Counted from the stretch's first letter, positions 1 through 6,560 are shown. The stretch is DNA of 12,746 bases from DATHSN01 sp035464115 (GCA_035464115.1 DATHSN010000195.1:1-12746); one strand, 5' to 3'. The notes: generated by a model from the sequence alone, not told the origin. A program made the numbers and translations.

Positions 1-1
1 C

Positions 2-1075
2 TACGCCGCCCCCGCCGACGAGTGGCGGGCCCGACGTGGCCCGAGCGATCTCGACGTGGCGGTGGCGCTGGGTCGGCGGGCCGCCGGCGCGGGCGGCGGC
101 CCGGTGGCCGATCTCGGCTGCGGGCCGGGCTGGCACACCGCAGCCCTGCGCGCGCCAGGCGCGGTCCGCCCGATCGCCCTCGACGCCGTCACCGAGATGC
201 TCGACCTGGTGGCCGATGCCGCTCCCGACGCCCTGCGGGTGCGGGCCGACCTCGGCGCGCTGCCGTTCCGCCGGGGCGCTCTGGGCGGGGCGTGGGCCGC
301 CAAGAGCTACGTCCACCTCCCCCGGACCGAGGTGCCGCTGGCGCTCGCCGACCTCCACCGGTCGCTGGCGGTCGGAGCCCCCGCCCGCCTGCTGGTCTTC
401 GCCGGCGACGACGAGCACGCCGCCTTCGCCGGCGACGACTTCCCTGGCCGGCGCTTCTCCCACTGGCCCATCGACCTGCTGCGCCACGTGCTCGTGGGCG
501 CCGGGTTCGACGTCGAGAGCCTGGTCGCCGGGGCCGGCGGGCGCGACGACCACATCGCGGTCGAGCTCACCCGGGCCCGCACCCTGCCCGACACCGTCGG
601 GCCGGGCACGCGCCTGTTGGTCTGCGGCCTGAACCCCAGCCTCTACGCGGCCGACCACGGCGTGGGGTTCGCCCGGCCCGGCAACAGGTTCTGGCCGGCC
701 GCGCTCGCCGCCGGGCTGGTGGGTCGTGACCGTGACCCGTGGGACGCCCTGCGGCGCCACGGCATCGGCATGACCGACCTCGTCAAGCGGGCCACGCCCC
801 GGGCCGACGCGCTCACCGCCGACGAGTACGCGGCGGGCGTCGCCCGGCTCGACGCGCTCTGCGCCTGGCTGCGGCCCGGAGCGGTGTGCCTCGTCGGCCT
901 CGCCGGGTGGCGCGCCGCGGTCGACCGTCGGGCCGTGGCCGGCATCCAGGACCGGGCGCTCGGCGGGCGACCGGTCTACGTGATGCCGTCGACCAGCGGC
1001 CTCAACGCCCACGCCCGCCTCGACGACCTGGTCGCCCACCTGCGCGCCGCCGTCGCCCTCGCCGACCACGCCTGA
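2..1075 (+). CDS. Fused SAM-dependent methyltransferase / mismatch-specific uracil-DNA glycosylase (Mug/TDG-like), 5' truncated by window edge
   Basis: The reading frame is open at the left edge, so the true start lies outside the window; 357 codons plus the stop are visible. The first half is a class I methyltransferase: motif I DLGCGPG (bases 110-130), an acidic segment after the next strand, and a loop ending in LPFR (near 263). The second half, from about base 600, matches the Mug/TDG uracil-DNA glycosylase family: CGLNPSLYAADHG, with the Asn at 632-634 aligning with the catalytic Asn of the GINPG motif; then FARPGNRFW, and late MPSTSGLN (983-1006), the counterpart of Mug LPNPSGLS. Mug enzymes remove uracil or ethenocytosine opposite guanine. 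The methyltransferase substrate is unknown. An internal GTG at 56 is an unlikely start, because the residues before it continue the domain smoothly. The fusion of both domains in one frame is seen directly; a joint role in nucleic acid repair is inference. Confidence 0.88.
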   Translation, partial: YAAPADEWRARRGPSDLDVAVALGRRAAGAGGGPVADLGCGPGWHTAALRAPGAVRPIALDAVTEMLDLVADAAPDALRVRADLGALPFRRGALGGAWAAKSYVHLPRTEVPLALADLHRSLAVGAPARLLVFAGDDEHAAFAGDDFPGRRFSHWPIDLLRHVLVGAGFDVESLVAGAGGRDDHIAVELTRARTLPDTVGPGTRLLVCGLNPSLYAADHGVGFARPGNRFWPAALAAGLVGRDRDPWDALRRHGIGMTDLVKRATPRADALTADEYAAGVARLDALCAWLRPGAVCLVGLAGWRAAVDRRAVAGIQDRALGGRPVYVMPSTSGLNAHARLDDLVAHLRAAVALADHA

Positions 1076-1082
1076 CCCCGGG

Positions 1083-1162
1083 CCGCCCCCACCCCCGAAC
1101 CCCCGAACCGGCGAACCGGCGAACCCACGGTGCGCCCGACGCACCGACGATTCGCCAGAACC
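1083..1162. repeat. Copy 1 of a duplicated palindromic element (80 bp, includes a 16-bp insertion)
   Basis: This stretch and 1170-1233 share the same opening (CCGCCCCCACCCCCGAAC) and an identical 50-bp core (1113-1162). Copy 1 has 16 extra bases made of further GAACC/GGCGAACC units. The core folds as a two-tier hairpin: outer stem GGCGAA (1118-1123) with TTCGCC (1151-1156), a 4x4 internal loop, then inner stem CGGTGCG (1128-1134) with CGCACCG (1140-1146) around the loop CCCGA. It lies just after the glycosylase stop codon. It may be a dispersed REP-like palindrome or a transcription terminator; the sequence alone does not decide. Confidence 0.85.
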
Positions 1163-1169
1163 CGCCGGT

Positions 1170-1233
1170 CCGCCCCCACCCCCGAACCGGCGAACCCACG
1201 GTGCGCCCGACGCACCGACGATTCGCCAGAACC
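1170..1233. repeat. Copy 2 of the duplicated palindromic element (64 bp)
   Basis: This is the second copy, with a core at 1184-1233 identical over 50 bases to 1113-1162. Its two-tier hairpin uses GGCGAA (1189-1194) with TTCGCC (1222-1227) outside and CGGTGCG (1199-1205) with CGCACCG (1211-1217) inside, around CCCGA. Perfect identity of the cores implies recent duplication or an actively conserved sequence. Downstream, 1237-1253 holds runs of six and seven G separated by CGGC, which could form a G-rich structure. No gene is visible between 1076 and 1294. Confidence 0.85.
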
Positions 1234-1282
1234 GATGGGGGGCGGCGGGGGGGCTGACCGCGCTGGTGGGCACCGCGCCTGC

Positions 1283-1288
1283 CACCAT
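1283..1288 (+). promoter_or_regulatory. Weak candidate -10 box (CACCAT) for the spermidine synthase-like gene
   Basis: CACCAT differs by one base from the actinobacterial TANNNT pattern and sits six bases before GTG 1295. Transcription would then begin at or near the start codon, giving a leaderless mRNA. This agrees with the absence of any Shine-Dalgarno sequence before 1295. No -35 consensus is visible. Confidence 0.3.
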
Positions 1289-1294
1289 CGTCGG

Positions 1295-2740
1295 GTGCGA
1301 TCGCGCCCCGCCGCCACCTTGGTCTTCGCCACGTCGGCCGCCGTGCTGGTCCTCGAGATCCTCGCGGGGCGGCTGCTCGCGCCCTACGTCGGCGAGTCGA
1401 TCGAGACCTACACCGGCATCATCGGCACCGTCCTGGCGGCCATCGCCGCGGGCACCGCCATCGGGGGCCGGCTCGCCGACCGGGTCGACCCCCGCCGCCT
1501 GCTCGGACCCACGCTGGCCCTCGGCGGGGTCCTCGCCTGGCTGTCGCTCCCGCTCATCGCCCTGCTCGGACCCGGCGCAGGTGACGGGCCGGCCGCCATC
1601 ATCGTGTTGACCACCGCAGCGTTCTTCCTGCCCGCCGCGGTGCTGAGCGCCATCTCCCCGATGGCCGCCAAGCTGCGCCTCGACGACCTGGGCGACACCG
1701 GCACCGTCGTCGGCGGGCTGTCGGCGGCGGGCACCGCCGGCGCCCTCGTGGGCACGTTCGTCACCGGGTTCGTCCTGGTCGCCGCCGTCCCCACCCGGCC
1801 GGTGGTGCTCGCGGTCGGGGCGGCGTTGGTCATCGCCGGTGTGGCGCTGTGGTGGCGTCACCTCGCCACGGTGCCCCACCCCGCCGTCGCCGCCACCACG
1901 CTGGTGGTCGTGGTCGCCGCCGCCGGGCTCGGTGCCACCGCCGAGACGCCGTGCGAGTGGGAGACCCCCTACTTCTGCGCCCGGGTCGAGGTCGACCCGT
2001 CGGACCCGTCGCAGCGCACGCTGTGGCTCGACACGCTCCGCCACAGCCACGTCGACCTCGACGACCCCACCCACCTCGAGTTCCGCTACGTCCGACTCTT
2101 CGCCGCGGTGGCCGACTCGCTCGGCGACGGGCCCCTCGACACCCTCCACATCGGGGGCGGTGGCTTCACGTTCCCCCGCTACCTCGACGTCGTCCGGCCG
2201 GGGTCCACCAGCCTCGTGCTCGAGATCGACCCCGCGCTCATCGACATCGCCGAGGACGAGCTCGGGCTGGTGCGCACCCCCGCCCTGCGGGTCGACGTAG
2301 GCGACGCCCGCACCGCCATCACCCGCCTCCCCGACGCCAGCTACGACATGGTGGTCGGCGACGCCTTCGGCGGGCTGTCGGTGCCCTGGCACCTGACCAC
2401 CGTCGAGCTGGTCGACCAGGTGGCTCGCACGCTGCGGCCGGGCGGCATCTACGTGATGAACGTGATCGATGGTGGACCGAACCGCTTCGCCGAGGCTCAG
2501 GTGGCCACGCTGCTCGACCGTTTCGCCCACGTCGCGGTGATCGTGCCCGCCAGCGGTCCGCCCAGCGGCCGGCCGGTGAACCAGGTGCTGGTGGCCTCCG
2601 ACGCGCCGCTCCCGCCCGTCACCGTCGCCCCCGACGACGGGCTGGTGCTCACCGGCGACGACGTCGTGGCGTTCACCGACGGCGCCCGCCCGCTGCGCGA
2701 CGACTTCGCCCCTGTCGACACCCTCATCACCCGTCGCTGA
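1295..2740 (+). CDS. Membrane-anchored spermidine synthase-like protein (fused transporter-like/spermidine synthase family)
   Basis: This encodes 481 aa. Residues 1-215 hold about seven hydrophobic segments, opening with AAVLVLEILAGRLLAPYVG, typical of the N-terminal membrane part of the fused MFS/spermidine synthase family. After a linker with two cysteines (C220, C228 in CEWETPYFC) comes a spermidine synthase fold: LHIGGGGFTFPRYL (284-297) binds the nucleotide part of the cosubstrate, VLEIDP (308-313) holds the acidic ribose ligand, and GDAFGG (355-360) ends a core strand. The PxGPA stretch of true spermidine synthases is replaced by SVPWHL, so polyamine synthesis is doubtful; methyl or aminopropyl transfer at the membrane remains possible. 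I chose GTG 1295 because it begins just before the first helix. The earlier in-frame GTG at 1130 would add 55 residues translated from the repeats. The gene is followed by a hairpin and then the DUF7064-like gene, 56 bases on. Confidence 0.85.
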   Translation: MRSRPAATLVFATSAAVLVLEILAGRLLAPYVGESIETYTGIIGTVLAAIAAGTAIGGRLADRVDPRRLLGPTLALGGVLAWLSLPLIALLGPGAGDGPAAIIVLTTAAFFLPAAVLSAISPMAAKLRLDDLGDTGTVVGGLSAAGTAGALVGTFVTGFVLVAAVPTRPVVLAVGAALVIAGVALWWRHLATVPHPAVAATTLVVVVAAAGLGATAETPCEWETPYFCARVEVDPSDPSQRTLWLDTLRHSHVDLDDPTHLEFRYVRLFAAVADSLGDGPLDTLHIGGGGFTFPRYLDVVRPGSTSLVLEIDPALIDIAEDELGLVRTPALRVDVGDARTAITRLPDASYDMVVGDAFGGLSVPWHLTTVELVDQVARTLRPGGIYVMNVIDGGPNRFAEAQVATLLDRFAHVAVIVPASGPPSGRPVNQVLVASDAPLPPVTVAPDDGLVLTGDDVVAFTDGARPLRDDFAPVDTLITRR

Positions 2741-2743
2741 AGC

Positions 2744-2759
2744 ACGGCGTCGGCGCCGT
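2744..2759 (+). terminator. Short hairpin after the spermidine synthase-like gene
   Basis: ACGGCG (2744-2749), loop TCGG, CGCCGT (2754-2759): a perfect six-base stem with a tetraloop, beginning three bases after the stop codon. There is no T-tract, as is common in high-GC actinobacteria, so termination is plausible but unproven. Confidence 0.35.
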
Positions 2760-2782
2760 CGGCAGGCGATCCCCGCGATCGG

Positions 2783-2788
2783 TACGGT
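2783..2788 (+). promoter_or_regulatory. Candidate -10 box TACGGT, probably giving a leaderless transcript
   Basis: TACGGT lies eight bases before ATG 2797, so initiation six to eight bases downstream would start the mRNA at or next to the ATG. No Shine-Dalgarno sequence precedes that ATG, which fits leaderless translation. Directly upstream, GCGATC occurs twice (2766-2771 and 2775-2780) and CGATC/GATCG (2767-2771, 2777-2781) form a small inverted repeat, possibly an operator in the spacer region. Confidence 0.45.
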
Positions 2789-2796
2789 GACCGCCC

Positions 2797-3801
2797 ATGG
2801 GGGTGCGACTGGAACCGGCCGACGAGTACATGCACGAGCTGGGCCCCGAGCCCAACTTCAACGAGAGCATGTACTTCAACATCTACGACCCCGCCCAGCG
2901 CCTCGGCGGGTTCTTCCGCCTCGGCAACCGGGCCAACGAGGGCACCGGCGAGATGACCGTGTGCCTCTACCTCCCCGACGGCCGGGTCGGCTTCAACTTC
3001 AAGCGCCCCGAGGTCCGCACCAACGACGCCTTCGACGCCGCCGGCATGCGCTTCGACGTGGTCACGCCGTTCGAGCGCCTCGACGTGACCTACGAGGGCA
3101 ACGTCGTGGTCCTCGACGACCCACTGGCCATGGCCGAGCCCCGGGAGGCATTCACCGCCAACCCCCACGTCCCCGCCTCGGTGCGCATCGAGTACACCGG
3201 CCGATCGGCGATGTTCGGGGGCGAGCCCGACCAGCCCCACGAGCGCCCGGGCGAGGAGTTCGCCCGCGGCCACTACGAGCAGCTCATCGAGGGCCGGGGC
3301 ACCATCACGGTCGGCGACGAGCGGTGGGACGTCCATGGCTACGGCCTGCGCGACCACTCCTGGGGCCCGCGCTACTGGCAGGCGCCGTGGTACTACCGCT
3401 GGCTGACCGCCAACATGGGCCCCGACTTCGGCTTCATGGCCTCGCGGGTCGCCCGCCGCGACAGCGACGGCACCCGCGGCGGGTTCGTCTGGGACGGCGA
3501 GCGGCTGCACCTGGTCGACCACGTCGACATCGCCACCGAGTGGGAGGGCGACGACACCTACCACCGCACCGTCCGGGCCACCCTGCGAGCCCGCGCCCGC
3601 GACGGCGAGACGCCCCAGGAGTGGTCGGTCACCGGACGGGTGCTCAACCTGATCCCGCTGCGCAACCGCCGCGACGGGCTGGTCACCCGCATCTCCGAGG
3701 GGCTCACCGAGTGGACCCTCGACGACGGGCGGGTGGGCTACGGCCTGTCGGAGTACCTCGACCAGATCATCGACGGCCGCCCGGTCGGCATCGACGAGTA
3801 G
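2797..3801 (+). CDS. DUF7064/DUF7065-like protein with a CrtC/AttH-type lipocalin-like motif
   Basis: This encodes 334 aa with no signal peptide or membrane segment. The N-terminal part (about 10-130) begins NESMYFNIYDP and continues through GGFFRLGNRANEG, a conserved opening I associate with actinobacterial DUF7065/DUF7064 proteins. The C-terminal part has GHYEQLIEGRGTITVG (158-173) and GYGLRDHSWGPRYW (181-194); the DHSWG core resembles the signature of the CrtC/AttH hydratase-like beta-barrel family. The chemistry is unknown; binding or modifying a hydrophobic substrate is inference from that fold. An enoyl-CoA hydratase homologue follows on the same strand 81 bases later, which suggests lipid, steroid or terpenoid breakdown. 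The ATG start is supported by alignment of the opening residues and by the -10 box eight bases upstream. Its last codons and TAG stop are included in a 31-bp tandem duplication. Confidence 0.8.
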   Translation: MGVRLEPADEYMHELGPEPNFNESMYFNIYDPAQRLGGFFRLGNRANEGTGEMTVCLYLPDGRVGFNFKRPEVRTNDAFDAAGMRFDVVTPFERLDVTYEGNVVVLDDPLAMAEPREAFTANPHVPASVRIEYTGRSAMFGGEPDQPHERPGEEFARGHYEQLIEGRGTITVGDERWDVHGYGLRDHSWGPRYWQAPWYYRWLTANMGPDFGFMASRVARRDSDGTRGGFVWDGERLHLVDHVDIATEWEGDDTYHRTVRATLRARARDGETPQEWSVTGRVLNLIPLRNRRDGLVTRISEGLTEWTLDDGRVGYGLSEYLDQIIDGRPVGIDE

Positions 3802-3838
3802 CGCCGGCCGCCCGGTCGGCATCGACGAGTAGCGCCGG
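3774..3838 (+). repeat. 31-bp tandem duplication spanning the 3' end and stop codon of the DUF7064-like gene
   Basis: Bases 3774-3807 and 3805-3838 are identical over 34 positions with a period of 31. The unit carries the last codons and TAG stop (3799-3801) of the upstream gene, so a non-functional copy of the gene's tail lies directly after it. The second copy ends five bases before the TACGGT box of the next gene. Replication slippage is the likely origin. Confidence 0.9.
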
Positions 3839-3842
3839 GCGC

Positions 3843-3848
3843 TACGGT
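3843..3848 (+). promoter_or_regulatory. Candidate -10 box TACGGT for the enoyl-CoA hydratase homologue
   Basis: TACGGT sits 34 bases before GTG 3883, predicting transcription from about 3854-3856 and a leader of roughly 27-29 bases. No -35 match is present at the expected distance. Confidence 0.4.
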
Positions 3849-3850
3849 CC

Positions 3851-3875
3851 CCCCGGGGATCGACGACGACCGGGG
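3851..3875 (+). promoter_or_regulatory. Inverted repeat overlapping the ribosome binding site of the hydratase homologue
   Basis: CCCCGG (3851-3856) pairs perfectly with CCGGGG (3870-3875) across a 13-base loop. The right arm contains four bases of the Shine-Dalgarno sequence GGGGAGG (3872-3878), four bases before GTG 3883. A transcript entering from upstream could hide the ribosome site in this stem, whereas one starting near 3855 would lack most of the left arm. Confidence 0.35.
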
Positions 3876-3882
3876 AGGCGAC

Positions 3883-4689
3883 GTGTCCGACGACATGTCC
3901 GACGATGTGGTGCGCTACGAGGTGGCCGACGGGGTGGCCACCCTCACGTTGAACCGGCCCGACCGGCTCAACGCCTACACCGAGGCCATGGGGCGGCGGT
4001 ACTTCGACCTGCTCGACGCCGCCGACGCCGACCCCGACGTCCGGGTCATCGTCGTCACCGGCGCCGGCCGTGGGTTCTGCGCGGGCGCCGACATGGACAT
4101 GCTGCAGGGCATCGGCGAGCGCGGCACCGGCGACGGCACCGAGCCCCGCGACACCGCCCAGATCCAGGCGCTGCGGATCCGCAAGCCGCTCATCGCCGCC
4201 ATCAACGGGCCCTGCGCCGGCATCGGGATGGTCACCGCCCTCATGTGCGACGTGCGCTTCGCGGCGGCCGGCGCCAAGCTCACCACCGCGTTCAGCCGCC
4301 GGGGGCTCATCGCCGAGCACGGCATGTCGTGGATCCTGCCCCGCCTCGTCGGTCCCGCCGTGGCCCTCGACCTGCTGCTGTCGGCCCGCGTCGTGCTGGC
4401 CGAGGAGGCCCTCGAGATGGGGCTGGTGAACCGGGTGGTCGCCCCCGACGAGCTGCTCGCCGAGACCCTCGCCTACGCCCGCGACCTCGCCGACAACGTG
4501 TCGCCGCTGTCGATGGCGATCATCAAGCAGCAGGTCTACGGCCACCTCGACGCCGGGCTCGACCACGCCTACTCGGAGTCGAGCCGGCTGATGGTCGAGT
4601 CGCTCGGCCGTGACGACTTCCGCGAGGGCGTGGCCAGCTTCGTCGAGAAGCGCCCACCGTCGTTCCCCCCGCTCACCCCGGCGGGCTGA
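3883..4689 (+). CDS. Enoyl-CoA hydratase/isomerase (crotonase) family protein
   Basis: This encodes 268 aa, normal for the family. Crotonase features run in order: NRPDRLNAY (24-32), the first oxyanion-hole stretch GRGFCAGADM (62-71), the second GPCAGIGM (109-116), and AEEALEMGLVNRVV (173-186). The two catalytic glutamates of classical enoyl-CoA hydratase appear absent: V117 and G141 occupy those places. Instead GLIAEHG (141-147) puts E145 where dienoyl-CoA isomerase has its catalytic Asp (AADVG). Isomerase or another single-acid chemistry on an acyl-CoA is therefore at least as likely as hydration; the substrate cannot be read from sequence. The GTG start is supported by GGGGAGG at 3872-3878. 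A nearby ATG at 3895 in the repeated SDD(M/V) opening is a weaker alternative. It converges on the pyruvate kinase-like gene with a 23-base gap. Confidence 0.9.
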   Translation: MSDDMSDDVVRYEVADGVATLTLNRPDRLNAYTEAMGRRYFDLLDAADADPDVRVIVVTGAGRGFCAGADMDMLQGIGERGTGDGTEPRDTAQIQALRIRKPLIAAINGPCAGIGMVTALMCDVRFAAAGAKLTTAFSRRGLIAEHGMSWILPRLVGPAVALDLLLSARVVLAEEALEMGLVNRVVAPDELLAETLAYARDLADNVSPLSMAIIKQQVYGHLDAGLDHAYSESSRLMVESLGRDDFREGVASFVEKRPPSFPPLTPAG

Positions 4690-4724
4690 GCGCCCCGCTC
4701 CTCGGGCACCCGCTAGTCGAGCGG
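4681..4724. terminator. Possible bidirectional terminator between convergent genes
   Basis: Several short perfect stems overlap at this junction: GAGCG/CGCTC around CCC (4688-4700), GCGGG (4681-4685) with CCCGC (4709-4713) enclosing it, and CCGCT/AGCGG around AGTCG (4710-4724). They are mutually exclusive in part and lack T-tracts. Placement between two convergent stop codons favours a terminator; the high GC content makes chance stems common. Confidence 0.3.
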
Positions 4725-6560
4725 CGGGAGCAGGTCGGACTTCTTCTCGTTGATGCGCTGCATCCGTCCGAGGACGGTGCGCAGCGTGGTCACGGTCTCC
4801 ACCGAGAACGGGCCCTTGTTGAGCATCACGCACTCGGCGCGGTCGGCCATCGCCGCGTCGGTGAGCTCGGCGCGCGACGGCCGCCCCGCCTTCATGAGCG
4901 ACTCGAGCACCTGGGTGGCCCACACCACCGGCACGTGGGCCGCCTCGCACACCCACAAGATCCGCTCCTGGGCCTCGACGAGGTTCTCCCACCCGAGCTC
5001 CACGGCGAGGTCGCCTCGGGCGATCATCACCCCGAACGCCCGGTAGCGCGACCCGGCGACGAGGATCTCGGGCAGGCGGTGCACCGCCTCGAGCGTCTCG
5101 ATCTTGGCGACCACCCCGATGTCGTCGCGCCCGCGCGCCGCCAGCTCGCGTCCGAGCTCCTCGACGTCGGCGGGGCCGCGCACGAACGAGTGGCCGACCA
5201 CGTCGGCGAGGCGGACGACGTGGTCGAGGTCGGCGCGGTCGCGGTCGGTGAGCGACGAGAGGCGCAGCACCGTGTCGGGGAAGTTGAGGCCCTTGCCCTC
5301 GCGCACCCGGGCCCCGCCGGGCGGGGCCGAGCGCACCACCAGATCGGCGCGACCGTCCGCCACGGTCACCACCTCGGCCTCGAGCTTGCCGTCGTCGATG
5401 AACACGCGGTGCCCGACCCGGACGTCGTCGAGCACGTCGGCCTGCGCGCACGGCACCGTCGCCGGCGCCTCGTCGTGCGCGGGACGACCGGGCACGTCGG
5501 GGCCGGTGAGGCGGAACCGGTCGCCCACGGCGAGCCGGATCGTCACCGGGCCGGCGTCGATGGGCCCGACCACCGACGAGCCGGCCCCCCGACCGCCGGC
5601 AGCGGGCCGGTGGGCCAGCGTGGCACCGGACTCGACCACCACCGACCGGTCCGCCGACGCGAGCGCCGTGCCCGGCTCGTCGGCGCCCAGGACCCGCAGC
5701 CAGCGTCGTCGACCGCGGCTGTCGTCGACGCGCACCCGGTCGCCGGGCCTGAGGTCGGCGAGCCAGCTGGGATCGACGGCCAGGCGCGCCAGCGCCATCC
5801 GGCCGTCGCCCTGGCGCAGCGCCGGCCGACCAGGAGCGCCGGTGCCGTCGAGCACCACGGTGCTGGGGGCCCGGCCGCGCCCCGCGGGCCGGGGCGCGCC
5901 CCGGAGGCGCAGCACCGGCGGCGCCGCCGCGAACGACGCCGTCCGCAGCTTCGGGCCGCCGAGGTCCATGAAGATCCGACACGGCCGCCCGCGCCGCTCG
6001 GCGGCGCGTCGCGTGAGCTCGGCCCTGCGGGCCCCCTCCTCGGCGCCGTCGTGGGCGCCGTTGAGGCGCACCGCGACGACGCCGGCGACGACCATGCGAT
6101 CGACGATGGACGGGTCGAGGGCGGCGTCGCTCGGCAGGGTGACGAGGATGCGCGAGCGGCGCTCGTCGGACGGCCCGAACAGCACCTCGGTCGTCGCCCC
6201 GACGCGGTGCTCGGCGTCGACGTTGGCCCGGTACAGGAGGTGGGGGTCGGGCGGCGCGGCGCTCTCCCCCACCAGACGGGCGAGCGCCGCCTCGACGGTC
6301 CCCAGGGAGGCGACGACGTGCGCCTCGCAGCGCCCGAGCGACGACAGACCCAGGTAGGAGAGCCGACGTTGCAGCGGGCGCAGATCGTGGCGCCGGAGGG
6401 CGACGTAGGCGGCCAGGTTCGCCACCGACGGGACGTGCTCCTCGGGGAGATCGGCGCCCCAGGCGGCGAGCAGCTCGGATGTGCCGATCTCGACGTCGCG
6501 GCGGAGCTGGCGCACGGCCGCCAGGGCCGCCTCCGGGGACACGGGCTCGGACCGCTTCAT
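4713..6560 (-). CDS. Atypical pyruvate kinase-like protein, lacking the C-terminal allosteric domain
   Basis: This encodes 615 aa from ATG 6560, which has GGAG (6569-6566) five bases upstream; ATG 6584 would add eight residues but has no ribosome site. Residues 1-115 are an extra region containing LSYLGLSSLGR (67-77), found in an unusual pyruvate kinase branch also present in plants. Kinase motifs follow: VRLNGAHD (164-171), MDLGGPKLRT (198-207), FIDDGK (387-392), AKIET with the catalytic-type Lys486, ARGDLAVE with the metal-binding Asp/Glu type residues (514-521), and ATQVLESL (548-555). The B domain (about 208-420) is roughly twice normal size, with two similar halves (RPGDRVRVDD and RVGHRVFIDD). 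After CVMLNKGPF (577-585), where classical enzymes have VMLSGET, only about 30 residues remain, so the regulatory C domain is missing. Phosphoenolpyruvate to pyruvate conversion is possible but not assured. Confidence 0.85.
   Translation of the reverse strand: MKRSEPVSPEAALAAVRQLRRDVEIGTSELLAAWGADLPEEHVPSVANLAAYVALRRHDLRPLQRRLSYLGLSSLGRCEAHVVASLGTVEAALARLVGESAAPPDPHLLYRANVDAEHRVGATTEVLFGPSDERRSRILVTLPSDAALDPSIVDRMVVAGVVAVRLNGAHDGAEEGARRAELTRRAAERRGRPCRIFMDLGGPKLRTASFAAAPPVLRLRGAPRPAGRGRAPSTVVLDGTGAPGRPALRQGDGRMALARLAVDPSWLADLRPGDRVRVDDSRGRRRWLRVLGADEPGTALASADRSVVVESGATLAHRPAAGGRGAGSSVVGPIDAGPVTIRLAVGDRFRLTGPDVPGRPAHDEAPATVPCAQADVLDDVRVGHRVFIDDGKLEAEVVTVADGRADLVVRSAPPGGARVREGKGLNFPDTVLRLSSLTDRDRADLDHVVRLADVVGHSFVRGPADVEELGRELAARGRDDIGVVAKIETLEAVHRLPEILVAGSRYRAFGVMIARGDLAVELGWENLVEAQERILWVCEAAHVPVVWATQVLESLMKAGRPSRAELTDAAMADRAECVMLNKGPFSVETVTTLRTVLGRMQRINEKKSDLLPPLD

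Noticed and set aside
1083..1233. A CRISPR-like array
   Set aside because: There are only two copies, with a spacer of about 21 bases that shares sequence with the flanks, and no cas gene is present.
1237..1253. A G-quadruplex as a defined regulatory element
   Set aside because: Two long G runs are present but four clearly separate tracts are not, and such runs are expected at this GC content.
1130..1294. GTG at 1130 as the start of the spermidine synthase-like protein
   Set aside because: The added 55 residues are translated from the duplicated hairpin elements and a G-rich tract, and do not resemble the family N-terminus.
2150..2200. A true spermidine synthase (SpeE) assignment
   Set aside because: The nucleotide-binding motifs fit, but the segment typical of the polyamine site is not present and the membrane domain marks a different branch.
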